Assembly (NCBI GenBank): GCA_030830565.1
Contig: JAURMR010000041.1
Span: forward strand, 62,001 to 126,000
Reading direction: 5' to 3'
Source: Acidimicrobiales bacterium
GTDB taxonomy: Bacteria; Actinomycetota; Acidimicrobiia; Acidimicrobiales; Acidimicrobilacustridaceae
DNA length: 64,000 nt
A model generated the notes under the pieces. It made no database searches and was not told the DNA's origin. It saw nothing but the letters and a program-made list of their open reading frames with translations. The position numbers were made by a program, and so were the translations under genes. Below, one piece after another: positions 42,823 to 51,096 of the stretch. How positions within the stretch are numbered: the stretch's first letter is position 1; each line of letters begins with the position of its first letter.

Positions 42823-43416
42823 ATGCTTCATATCGTTCGTCACGGTCGCACCGAACACAACGCGTCAGGTCGCTTACTTGGACGTATCGATCCGCCGCTT
42901 GACGACCTCGGTCGTGATCAAGCCGCTGCGCTTGCTGCGGCGATCGGTCCGGTCGATCGGTTAATCACGAGCCCGCTATTGCGAACACGACAAACCGCCG
43001 ACGCATTTGGTATCGAACCAGTCATCGATGATCGATGGATCGAACTGGATTACGGCGATTTCGACGGAGTGCCGCTTGCCTCGGTTGAGTCCGATATCTG
43101 GAAACAGTGGCGCACTGATGCCGAGTTCGCACCGCCCGGCGGAGAATCACTTCGCCAACTTGGACAGCGAGTCTCTGAGGCGATGGACGACCTTGACCTT
43201 GCCGATGAAAGTGATCTGACGACGGTTGTGGTCACGCACGTGTCGCCGATCAAGGCGGCCGTGTGCTGGGCGTTGGGTGTTGATGATCTTGTGTCGTGGC
43301 GCTTATGGGTAGCAACGGCATCGATTACCTCGATAGCCGTCGGTGGCGGTCTTCGGGCAATGCATGGATTCAACGACATCGCCCATCTTCGGACAGCAGG
43401 GTTGGCTGACCGCTAG
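42823..43416 (+). CDS. Histidine phosphatase family protein
   Basis: 197-residue phosphatase of the phosphoglycerate-mutase/CobC branch. The catalytic motif is IVRHGRTEHNASGR (His7 region: RHG), ITSPLLRTRQTA gives the second Arg, ELDYGDFDG the acid segment, and VVVTHVSP the second catalytic His. It is a stand-alone phosphatase, whereas mycobacterial relatives in this gene order are fused behind RNase HI. Possible substrates include alpha-ribazole phosphate and sugar phosphates. Strong motifs make the family call secure; the substrate is open. Confidence 0.9.
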   Translation: MLHIVRHGRTEHNASGRLLGRIDPPLDDLGRDQAAALAAAIGPVDRLITSPLLRTRQTADAFGIEPVIDDRWIELDYGDFDGVPLASVESDIWKQWRTDAEFAPPGGESLRQLGQRVSEAMDDLDLADESDLTTVVVTHVSPIKAAVCWALGVDDLVSWRLWVATASITSIAVGGGLRAMHGFNDIAHLRTAGLADR

Positions 43417-43452
43417 CGTCGCCGCCGTACTCTCTCGTCGAAAGGACCTGCT

Positions 43453-43761
43453 ATGACCATTGTGATCCGAGGAACCCTTCCCGTTCGTGCTGACAAGCGT
43501 GACGAAGCCATCGCAGCATTCATCGCTGTGTCTGAGGGTTCGGAAGCTGAAGCCGGTTGTCAGGCCTACCGATTTTCTGAAGATGTTCGTGAGCCGAATT
43601 CGTTCATCATCACCGAACATTGGGACGATGAAGCGGCGTTGGCTGGACACTTTCAGACCCCACACATGGCTGCGTTCACCTCAGTTGTGGGTGATCTTCT
43701 CGCTGGTGCGCCCGAGGTCGTGAAGTACGAAGTCAGCAGTTTCGGTCCGCTCCACGGCTAG
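43453..43761 (+). CDS. Antibiotic biosynthesis monooxygenase (ABM) domain protein
   Basis: 102-residue ferredoxin-like dimeric alpha+beta barrel protein of the ABM/YgiN type. IVIRGTLPVRADKRDEAIAAF opens the fold, EAGCQAYRFSED forms the middle strands, and FIITEHWDDEAALAGHFQTPH carries the conserved Trp and His. Members are quinol monooxygenases, haem-degrading enzymes or unassigned. AAAGGA precedes the ATG with 7-nt spacing, and TACTCT upstream (43429-43434) may be the -10. Confidence 0.83.
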   Translation: MTIVIRGTLPVRADKRDEAIAAFIAVSEGSEAEAGCQAYRFSEDVREPNSFIITEHWDDEAALAGHFQTPHMAAFTSVVGDLLAGAPEVVKYEVSSFGPLHG

Positions 43762-43786
43762 TCATTCTGCGTGAGACGATCGGGGA

Positions 43787-44920
43787 GTGAAACGTATTCC
43801 CCGATCGGTCGCTGCATGGTGTGGCTTTGCCGCATGTGCTGGCCTGTTGGCCGTGGGCTGTGGGGGTTCGAGCGCGTCGCAAGCGGCGTCGACTTCCGAT
43901 TCCACTGAGCCAGTCTTCACGACGACAACTTCGGTTGTGCCGTCAACAACGACAACACGGCTCTACGCGCCAACTGCGTTCGACCGAGCCGATGCATTGT
44001 TGGCCGAGCGAGTGAAATCCGCAGGCCTCTCGGGCGGAATGGTGCGACTCGCTCGAGCTGATGGCTCGGTGATTCACGAAACGTCAGTGGGCTCGGTGAA
44101 TGGCGCAACGCCAATGTCGGTTGCCTCGTCAACGAAATGGTTGACGGCCGCCACACTCATGACTTTTGTCGACCAGGGCGCAATCGGGCTTGACAACAAC
44201 ATTGCAACCTGGCTGCCGGAGTTTGGGAGTGACAACCCAGGGGTGACGGTACGTCAATTACTCGCGCACACTTCGGGAGTACGGGACAACACCTGTCAGG
44301 GCGGTGGCTCCTCTCTCGCTGCATGCGTGAAGGCCATCGCGAGTTCGCCACGTCAGTTTCCGGCCGGTTCGCAGTTTTCGTACGGCAATTCGGACTTCCT
44401 TGTTGTTGGTCGCCTGATTGAAGTACTTGGCGGCGCTGATTTCGCGACGGTTGTTGCGCAGCGTTTGACCGGACCGCTGGGTATGACAGCAACTACTTGG
44501 CCCGGTGCGCCGTCAATGGCAAACAGCGCGTTCGGCGTTCGAATCACTGTTGACGATTACGGCAAGTTCCTTGCGATGGTGCTCAACTACGGAACAGCGA
44601 GTGGAACAACGGTTCTTAGTAGGACGGCGGTGGAGACGATGGTGGCCAATCAGGTGGCGGACTACGACACGACTGGCGACTTTTCGGTGGGCATTACGAA
44701 GATCCCTCGTTACTGCCTCGGCTGCTGGCCAGACGTTGTTGATGGCTTCGGTTCCACAGTCGTTGTGAGCGGCAACGGTGGAATGGGTCTGTACCCGTGG
44801 GTGGATTACGAGACAAATACTTGGGGCATCATCGGAGTGCAGGACGCACGTGGCGCGCAGGTGGCCGTACCTGCGTCGCAGAAGGTTGCCGTTGAGGCGC
44901 GAGCTGCGCTTCTGCGTTGA
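43787..44920 (+). CDS. Serine hydrolase lipoprotein (class C beta-lactamase/esterase family)
   Basis: 377-residue exported serine hydrolase. The lipobox LAVGC (Cys25) follows a hydrophobic signal segment; a Thr/Ser-rich linker (about 30-58) comes next. The catalytic S114-x-x-K117 is in SVASSTKW, a Tyr-x-Asn-like YGNSDF stands near 198, and VVSGNGGMG replaces the HxG/KTG box near 325. LLAHTSGV is another family block. Relatives are D-alanyl-D-alanine carboxypeptidases, esterases and class C beta-lactamases; resistance should not be assumed. GTG 43787 is the start, with GGGGA immediately before it. The convergent rnpB 3' end lies 11 bp beyond its stop. Confidence 0.87.
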   Translation: MKRIPRSVAAWCGFAACAGLLAVGCGGSSASQAASTSDSTEPVFTTTTSVVPSTTTTRLYAPTAFDRADALLAERVKSAGLSGGMVRLARADGSVIHETSVGSVNGATPMSVASSTKWLTAATLMTFVDQGAIGLDNNIATWLPEFGSDNPGVTVRQLLAHTSGVRDNTCQGGGSSLAACVKAIASSPRQFPAGSQFSYGNSDFLVVGRLIEVLGGADFATVVAQRLTGPLGMTATTWPGAPSMANSAFGVRITVDDYGKFLAMVLNYGTASGTTVLSRTAVETMVANQVADYDTTGDFSVGITKIPRYCLGCWPDVVDGFGSTVVVSGNGGMGLYPWVDYETNTWGIIGVQDARGAQVAVPASQKVAVEARAALLR

Positions 44921-44931
44921 CCGTTATGGGT

Positions 44932-45306
<375 letters not shown>

Positions 45307-45318
45307 CCTGTCAGTCTG

Positions 45319-45696
45319 TCACGGTGCCGGGCGAACGACCACAGAGCCCTTCATGGTGTTATGGAAATCGCAGTAATAGTCGTAGGTGCCGGCCGAAGTG
45401 AAGGTGTGAATCCATACGCCACCTGGCTTCATGACACCCGAATACAGCTTGTTCGGCGGAAGAAATTTCAAGTCATGCCCGACTACATCGTCGTTGATCC
45501 ACATCACTGAACCGCCTATTTCGATCTCGGTCTCACGGGGTTCGAACTTTCCATCGGCGATGTGCACTGTTGCCGCGATCGCTGGCGGTTCCTCTTCTGA
45601 CGGCGTTGCCGATTTCGAACTGCAAGAGGCCGCCACCATTACGACTGTCGCTAAAGCAAGAAATACAGCAGTGGCGAGGCGAGTGCGAGATCTCAT
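45319..45696 (-). CDS. Cupredoxin-type copper lipoprotein
   Basis: 125-residue exported protein. The signal segment ends at lipobox VAASC (Cys24). The plastocyanin/azurin-like domain (40-123) has type 1 copper ligands: His in VVGHDLKF, then YYCDFHNTMKG giving Cys, His and Met. It would act as an electron carrier on the outer face of the membrane, or in copper handling. It follows glpK by 12 bp on the same strand, so it may be read with the glycerol operon, and it precedes rnpB by 12 nt. Partner unknown. Confidence 0.87.
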   Translation of the reverse strand: MRSRTRLATAVFLALATVVMVAASCSSKSATPSEEEPPAIAATVHIADGKFEPRETEIEIGGSVMWINDDVVGHDLKFLPPNKLYSGVMKPGGVWIHTFTSAGTYDYYCDFHNTMKGSVVVRPAP

Positions 45697-45708
45697 GATG
45701 ACGCGGTC

Positions 45709-47151
45709 TTAGAAGTCGAACGTTGACAGATCTGCATGCCATCCGCTCGCTCGCTCGATCGCTGATGCCCAGCGATCACGGTTTGCGTCACCTGTTGGAT
45801 CGACAGTGCGTAATGGTTTCCATGTCGTAGCAATGTCGTCCCAACTGTTCCACGTGCCAACGGAAAGACCGGCGAGAAACGCGGCACCCAGTGTTGTTGC
45901 TTCGAGTACCGGTGAAATCTCAACCGTGCGTTGAGTGGCGTCGGCAAGTGCTTGGGTGAATGTTGGATTCGCGCTCATGCCGCCGTCGACTCGCAGCGAA
46001 GGAATGGTGAGTCCGGTCGTGGCTTCGGCGGCATCGACAAGGTCAGCACCGCGTTGTGCAACACCCTCAAGCACGGCGCGAACGATATGAGGTCGCGCGG
46101 TGCCGCGAGTGATGCCGAGCAATGTCCCGCGTGCGCCGTAGTCCCATTGAGGAGTTCCAAGGCCTAGAAGCGCCGGTACATACACAACGCCGTCAGTGGC
46201 GGCACATTGTTGAGCAATGTCATGTGATGTCGCGACGGAATCAATGATGCCGAGGTCATCACGCAACCATTCAACATTTGTGCCGGCCGAAAGCATGATT
46301 GCTTCAACGCCCCACATCGTTTCGTTGCCGCGCTTCCAAGCCACGATCGGAAAGGTTCCTGACTCGCTCCGGACTGCGGAGGTTGGCCGATGGGGCCCAA
46401 CGACAAGATCAAGCATGCCGCCAGTGCCGAACGTGATCTTGGCTGGACCAGGCCGAACGCAACCCTGACCAATGAGCGAGGCCTGCTGATCGCCAGCGAC
46501 GCCACAAATCATCGGCGAACCATTGAGTGCAGTTGCGGGTGCAATGGGACCGCTTGAATCAACGACGGTCGGCATTGCTGCACGCGAGATGTTCAACTTC
46601 TCAAGAAGAGCATCGTCCCAATCGAGGGTCTCGATAGAGAAGAGACCGGTCACAGCGGCGTTGGACGCGTCGGTGACGTTCAAAGCGCCCTCGGTCAGCG
46701 TCCAGATAATCCACGAGTCAACCGTGCCAACACACAGATTGCGGCGTCGATCGGGATCGGCGTTGTCGAGTAGGTGTTTGATCTTCGTGGCCGACTGGTT
46801 AGGCGCGAATCGAAGGCCTTCGGCCTGCAGGACGAGGCAATCGCCAAGGGTGCGGAGGTCTTGCCAACCAAGTGCAGGGGCTACCGGTTCGCCGGTGGCT
46901 CGATCCCACACGATGGTCGAAGCTCGTTGGGTGGCGATACCGACCCCGTCAACCGTTCCAACCTCGCCAAGCGCCGCACGAGCGGTTTCGAGCGCTGCTG
47001 TTGCCATTCGAGTGGCATCGAACTCCACAAGTCCCGGTGCAGGGGTGTCAGGCAAAACTTCCTGACGATGCTCGAAGGCAATCGTGGCGTCAGGTCGAAC
47101 AATGGCGGAGCGAACACCCGAGGTGCCGATGTCGACGACGAGAATGCTCAT
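45709..47151 (-). CDS. glpK: Glycerol kinase-like FGGY carbohydrate kinase
   Basis: 480-residue FGGY-family sugar kinase; it would phosphorylate glycerol to glycerol-3-phosphate. ILVVDIGTSGVRSAIV is the N-terminal phosphate 1 motif, TQRASTIVWDRATGEPV and GVAGDQQASLIGQG are kinase blocks, TFGTGGMLDL is the C-terminal phosphate motif and LRVDGGMSANPTF the adenosine motif. Glycerol kinases are usually near 500 residues with R-x-E at the glycerol site, where RAST is seen, so another polyol is possible. Operon position after glpD supports glycerol. It overlaps the membrane protein gene by 4 bp. Confidence 0.83.
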   Translation of the reverse strand: MSILVVDIGTSGVRSAIVRPDATIAFEHRQEVLPDTPAPGLVEFDATRMATAALETARAALGEVGTVDGVGIATQRASTIVWDRATGEPVAPALGWQDLRTLGDCLVLQAEGLRFAPNQSATKIKHLLDNADPDRRRNLCVGTVDSWIIWTLTEGALNVTDASNAAVTGLFSIETLDWDDALLEKLNISRAAMPTVVDSSGPIAPATALNGSPMICGVAGDQQASLIGQGCVRPGPAKITFGTGGMLDLVVGPHRPTSAVRSESGTFPIVAWKRGNETMWGVEAIMLSAGTNVEWLRDDLGIIDSVATSHDIAQQCAATDGVVYVPALLGLGTPQWDYGARGTLLGITRGTARPHIVRAVLEGVAQRGADLVDAAEATTGLTIPSLRVDGGMSANPTFTQALADATQRTVEISPVLEATTLGAAFLAGLSVGTWNSWDDIATTWKPLRTVDPTGDANRDRWASAIERASGWHADLSTFDF

Positions 47152-47525
47152 TGTGTGCGTGCTCCTCGAGAGACAGCGACCATTGCGCCGATTGTTCCGA
47201 GCGATGCGAAGACCAGCGCGAAGAGAATGATCCCCAACAACAAACTGGCGGGGTTGGAAAAGTTTCGAGTTGCGATGAGGTACACGATCTCAGCGCCAAA
47301 GAAGGTGACAACGCCAGCCGCTGCGCCATGAGGGAGTGCATGCGGAGGAAGCGGGCGCGCCGCTGCGTAACCGGCGAGAGCGCCCGAGAAGAAAATGATA
47401 CCGAGCATCACTCCGCCAAGTGCACTCTCTGAAAAGACGGTGCGTTGCAAAATTGCTGCGGGTAGGGCGAAGAACAATCCGTTAAACGCTCCGACGAGAA
47501 CAACCCGCCGATCAAAAACGTTCAT
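47148..47525 (-). CDS. Small membrane protein in glycerol operon
   Basis: 125-residue protein with four predicted helices (about 8-27, 35-54, 67-85 and 93-115), no charged motif and no known domain. It overlaps glpK by 4 bp and starts directly next to the flavoprotein stop, so it is part of the operon. It might be a glycerol or lipid-precursor membrane factor, but it does not look like GlpF: the NPA motifs are absent. Function unknown. Confidence 0.68.
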   Translation of the reverse strand: MNVFDRRVVLVGAFNGLFFALPAAILQRTVFSESALGGVMLGIIFFSGALAGYAAARPLPPHALPHGAAAGVVTFFGAEIVYLIATRNFSNPASLLLGIILFALVFASLGTIGAMVAVSRGARTQ

Positions 47526-49037
47526 TTAACCGTTGCTCCCAAATCCAATCGGCACATCGCCGAACGACGTCGGCAGTCCGAGTTTGCCCGGGTTAAGGAT
47601 GCCATTGGGGTCGAGAGAATTCTTTATTGCATGCAGAACCGCCGTCGCCCCTTCGCCGTGGGCGGCACTCATAAAGCGGGCACGGTTGAGCCCGATGCCA
47701 TGGTGATGGCTAAGCGATCCGCCGTTCGCAAGCGCTGTCGTTGTGCCTGCGTTCCACGCTGCGAGATACATCTCTTCGATTGCGTCGGGGCCTTCGATAG
47801 GCGCCTTTCCAGCGAAGGTGAAGTACAAGCAGGCTCCATCTGAATAGCTGTGTGAGAGATGTGCTGTGGAAGCGATGACTCCGGGTGTGGCTGCGATCGC
47901 ATCTCGAACAGCAGGGTAGAGAGTTGGAAGGTCGGTCCATGAAACGGTGAGTTCCATCGTGTCGACCATGTAGCCACGCGAGATCAGCGCCTCGAGTGCA
48001 CTGACATCGTTTCGGTGACTAAACCACTTCGCCACCAACTCAACATCGAGTGTGGTTGCACTCGCACACTCTTCTCTGGTGATGGTGGTCGATGCGTCAA
48101 CGGTCGCTTGGTCGCCTTCGTCAAAGGCCAATAGCACCGCGACATCTCCGGTACCCCAATTGCGATCGGCCTCAGCAGCGTCGTAAAGGCGCAGTGCCGC
48201 CGGCGCACTACCTCGCTGAATAATGCGTCGACATGCATCGGCTCCAGCTTCGAAGGTGGGAAATCCCCATGCGCTGCTGTGGTTTGCAGTCGCAACAGAG
48301 CGGGCGCGCAATCGCGCTCCGGTAATGACGCCGAAAGTGCCTTCCGAGCCCACAAAAAGTTGCGTAAGGTCAGGTCCGGCCGACTGGCGGGCGTGACCTC
48401 CGGTGTGAACGACCGTTCCGTCGGCGAGCACCACGTCGAGACCGATGACGATGTCTTCGATTTTGCCGTAGCGATTGGAGAGCTGACCGGCGCCGCGGCA
48501 GGCAAGCCATCCTCCGATGGTTGAAAGCGCTATCGATTGCGGCCAGTGTCCGACAGTGAGGCCATAGTCGGACTGAAGTTCATCTTCGAAGACGTCACCG
48601 AACATGCCAGCGTCAACATCGACGATTCCTGAAATGACGTCGACGGAGCGAATCTGTGCAAGTCCGCAAAGGTTGAGCACGACCCCACCAAAAAGTGGAA
48701 TCGATCCTCCGACGACACCACTGCGCCCTGCTGCAGCAGTGACGGGGATGTGGTTCTCGTTGCAGATGCGTACTACGGCAGAAACTTGTTCGGTGGTGGT
48801 CGGCGTGACGACGACAGATGCGATTTGGCCGATCTGCGCGCTTGAGGCCCTGGTCATGATGAGTGGCCACCAATCTCGGCTGGCTTCGACGCGAGTCGCA
48901 GCGGCGGTATCGACCGCAGCGCCTGTGGCCTGGAGTTTGGCGAAGAGTTGTTCGTCGACACCAACGACTGCAGTGTTGAAGTGAGCTCGCGTGTTTGCCG
49001 CGTCGAGAGCGATAGGTGGTGTCGGGTGTGCAGGCAT
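47526..49037 (-). CDS. FAD-binding oxidase, alkyl-DHAP synthase-like
   Basis: 503-residue flavoprotein of the vanillyl-alcohol-oxidase/FAD_binding_4 superfamily with an FAD-linked oxidase C-terminal domain. VVTPTTTEQVSAVVRICNEN (about 75-94) and AAAGRSGVVGGSIP (about 100-113) form the FAD pyrophosphate site; QSIALSTIGGWLACRGAGQ near 165-183 and VGSEGTFGVIT near 229 are typical of alkyldihydroxyacetonephosphate synthases. GSLSHHHGIG near 442-451 is the conserved C-terminal His cluster of those enzymes. It lies between glpD and glpK, so glycerol-derived ether-lipid synthesis or dihydroxyacetone-phosphate chemistry is plausible. Its ATG overlaps the glpD stop by one base. Confidence 0.85.
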   Translation of the reverse strand: MPAHPTPPIALDAANTRAHFNTAVVGVDEQLFAKLQATGAAVDTAAATRVEASRDWWPLIMTRASSAQIGQIASVVVTPTTTEQVSAVVRICNENHIPVTAAAGRSGVVGGSIPLFGGVVLNLCGLAQIRSVDVISGIVDVDAGMFGDVFEDELQSDYGLTVGHWPQSIALSTIGGWLACRGAGQLSNRYGKIEDIVIGLDVVLADGTVVHTGGHARQSAGPDLTQLFVGSEGTFGVITGARLRARSVATANHSSAWGFPTFEAGADACRRIIQRGSAPAALRLYDAAEADRNWGTGDVAVLLAFDEGDQATVDASTTITREECASATTLDVELVAKWFSHRNDVSALEALISRGYMVDTMELTVSWTDLPTLYPAVRDAIAATPGVIASTAHLSHSYSDGACLYFTFAGKAPIEGPDAIEEMYLAAWNAGTTTALANGGSLSHHHGIGLNRARFMSAAHGEGATAVLHAIKNSLDPNGILNPGKLGLPTSFGDVPIGFGSNG

Positions 49038-50698
49038 CAGCTGACGATCGCTGCGAGTTCTTCGTCGATACGAGCTCGGTAATCGGCAACCTGCCGAGCT
49101 TGTTCGGCATCATCCCAGCCGAGTTCCTGGCCGATGAGGGCTGCAACCGCTGCAGCGGCATCGGCTGACACGTCGCGAGTCTCGAGCCGAGCTCGTGTGC
49201 GGCGGCTGAGAATGTCATCGACAGTTGTCGCCATTTCGTACCGCACCGCGAAGATTGCCTCGGCTCGCAGATAAGGAAGACCCGGAACGAGGAGTTCGGC
49301 CATCGACGGATCTGATTCGGCGATGGCGAGCACGGTCGTGGCATCGGATCCATAGCGATTGGCGAGACGACGAACCTCGTCGGCACCAAGTGGTGAGATC
49401 GCATCAGCGGCTTCGACGAGCTCCTCGTAGCCATTCGCTCCGTGGAGTTTGATGTGCTTGGTTTTGCTGCGTCGACGAAGCCGAGTGACGCGATCGGCGC
49501 CGAGGACTTCGGCAAGCACTTCATCAATGGTGTCGGCAGCCATTTCCCGGTACGTCGTGAGCTTGCCGCCGGTGATGGTGACAACTCCTGAATCAGACCG
49601 ACGGACTTTGTGTCGTCGAGAAAGATCGGCAGTGCGTCCTGAGGCTTGAGGATCGGCAACGAGTGGCCGAAGACCGGCCCAAGTTCCGAGGATGTCGTCG
49701 GTGGTCACGGTTTCGGTAATCGACCCGTTGAGGGCTCGGAGCAAATATTCGACGTCGTCCTCGTTGCACTGTGGGTCGTCGACGGGTCCGCTGTAGTCGG
49801 TGTCGGTGGTGCCAACGAAGGTGAACTGACCCCACGGAACAACAAAGACCGAACGCTTATCGCCAGGAACAGGAATGACAGCAGCAACGGTGTTTCGGAC
49901 CTTCGACCACGGGACGGTGATGTGAACACCCTTCGCTGGACGGATCGAATGAGGATGCTCAGCCTCGTCGAGCGCACGAATATCGTCGGACCAAACACCA
50001 GCAGCATTCACAACGGCCTTCGTCGAAACGGTGAATGTGCGGTCGTTTGCTTTCACGACGACACCGTTGACCTTGCCGGTCACGCCTTTGGTCAGTTCGA
50101 CAACCTCGGTGCGATTCACAATCGTCGCGCCAAATCGCAATGCCGCGGTGCGGGCAACGGTGACGACCAAGCGGGCGTCGTCGGCCTCAGCGTCGTAATA
50201 CAGATACGAAGGCATCAATTTGTCGGCAGGAAGAGTGGGGAACCATTCGAGTGCTTGCTTCTTCGACACCCGCTTATGCATCTTGCCGATGCGGAGCCCG
50301 CCGGTGAGGTCGTACATCCACATTGCGCTGCCCATTGCTCGGGCAAGCTTTCGATTCACGACGCCCTTGGACGAGAAGATTGGAATCAGGAACGGCAAGA
50401 CTTTTACGAGATGTGGAGCATTCCGCCGCAGGATCTGGCGCTCCGCAAGTGCTTCATACACAAGGCGCACATCGCCTTGTTGGAGATACCGGATTCCGCC
50501 GTGCACGAGTTTCGAGGACTTCGAGGAGGTGCCCGAAGCGAAGTCGTCACGTTCAATTAAGGCGACGCGAAGTCCTCGTGAAGCAGCGTCAAGGGCGCAT
50601 CCGACACCGGTGATGCCACCTCCGATGACGACCACGTCGAAGTCGGTGGATTCCAAGTGGCGAAGGGCATCGGAACGGTTGAAGGCGGTGGAGATCAT
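49037..50698 (-). CDS. glpD: Glycerol-3-phosphate dehydrogenase
   Basis: 553-residue FAD-dependent, membrane-associated enzyme that oxidises glycerol-3-phosphate to DHAP and passes electrons to quinone. VVVIGGGITGVGCALDAA (23-40) is the FAD dinucleotide fold; DFASGTSSKSSKLVHGGIRY follows as the family signature. GTWAGLRPLVAD and TITGGKLTTYREMA are C-terminal blocks. ATG 50698 is chosen because TAGGCT on the minus strand ends exactly 7 nt before it; the frame is open another 72 bp. It leads the operon with the alkyl-DHAP-synthase-like gene, a membrane protein and glpK. Confidence 0.94.
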   Translation of the reverse strand: MISTAFNRSDALRHLESTDFDVVVIGGGITGVGCALDAASRGLRVALIERDDFASGTSSKSSKLVHGGIRYLQQGDVRLVYEALAERQILRRNAPHLVKVLPFLIPIFSSKGVVNRKLARAMGSAMWMYDLTGGLRIGKMHKRVSKKQALEWFPTLPADKLMPSYLYYDAEADDARLVVTVARTAALRFGATIVNRTEVVELTKGVTGKVNGVVVKANDRTFTVSTKAVVNAAGVWSDDIRALDEAEHPHSIRPAKGVHITVPWSKVRNTVAAVIPVPGDKRSVFVVPWGQFTFVGTTDTDYSGPVDDPQCNEDDVEYLLRALNGSITETVTTDDILGTWAGLRPLVADPQASGRTADLSRRHKVRRSDSGVVTITGGKLTTYREMAADTIDEVLAEVLGADRVTRLRRRSKTKHIKLHGANGYEELVEAADAISPLGADEVRRLANRYGSDATTVLAIAESDPSMAELLVPGLPYLRAEAIFAVRYEMATTVDDILSRRTRARLETRDVSADAAAAVAALIGQELGWDDAEQARQVADYRARIDEELAAIVS

Positions 50699-50705
50699 CG
50701 GGTCG

Positions 50706-50711
50706 AGCCTA
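50706..50711 (-). promoter_or_regulatory. Putative -10 box for leaderless glpD operon
   Basis: TAGGCT on the minus strand ends 7 nt before the glpD ATG, with no Shine-Dalgarno in the gap. The rest of the 159-bp glpD/whiB spacer shows no clear operator; a weak TTGTGT and AATACT pair may serve whiB. Confidence 0.45.
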
Positions 50712-50857
50712 GAACGGACCAACTCAGAACGCCCGATCGCCTGACCTGCGGAAACGGCAAAGTGGCGCAACCTCGTATTCGGTTTGTGTCACTGGGCAGA
50801 GTGAGTCAATACTCCTCTTTCCCTATTCGCCCGCTCCGCAGGAGCCGTTCTGCACCG

Positions 50858-51094
50858 ATGAACCACACCTGGCACAACCTGGCCGCCTGCACGGGTATCG
50901 ATCCTGAGATCTTCTTTCCTGACCCCGAAGACGATGCTGACGCTTTGCCGGCGAAGCTCGTTTGCGGGGAATGCGACGTGCGCGAGGCCTGCCTCGAGCA
51001 CGCGCTTGCCGTTCGTGAGAAGGATGGAATCTGGGGCGGGGCCACTGAGCGCGAGCGTCGGCGGATGATCCGCCAGCGTCGTCGGACAGCCTGA
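50858..51094 (+). CDS. WhiB-family Fe-S transcription factor
   Basis: 78-residue WhiB-like protein, an actinobacterial [4Fe-4S] redox-sensitive regulator that binds sigma region 4. The four cluster cysteines are C11, C36, C39 and C45 (C-x24-C-x2-C-x5-C). GIWGGATERERR near 58-69 is the signature turn, followed by the basic tail RRRMIRQRRRTA. Which WhiB subgroup is involved is not decided. ATG 50858 begins the conserved fold (HTWHNLAAC); longer upstream frames are non-conserved. trpD follows after 2 bp. AGGAG lies 13 nt upstream, somewhat distant. Confidence 0.92.
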   Translation: MNHTWHNLAACTGIDPEIFFPDPEDDADALPAKLVCGECDVREACLEHALAVREKDGIWGGATERERRRMIRQRRRTA

Positions 51095-51096
51095 TC

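Noticed and set aside
43787-44920. Antibiotic-resistance beta-lactamase
   Set aside because: The SxxK fold is shared with carboxypeptidases and esterases; the third motif is not KTG, so resistance is not supported.
47148-47525. Glycerol facilitator GlpF
   Set aside because: It has only 125 residues and no NPA motifs.
49646-50560. 304-codon plus-strand frame opposite glpD
   Set aside because: Antisense shadow; glpD motifs are continuous on the minus strand.
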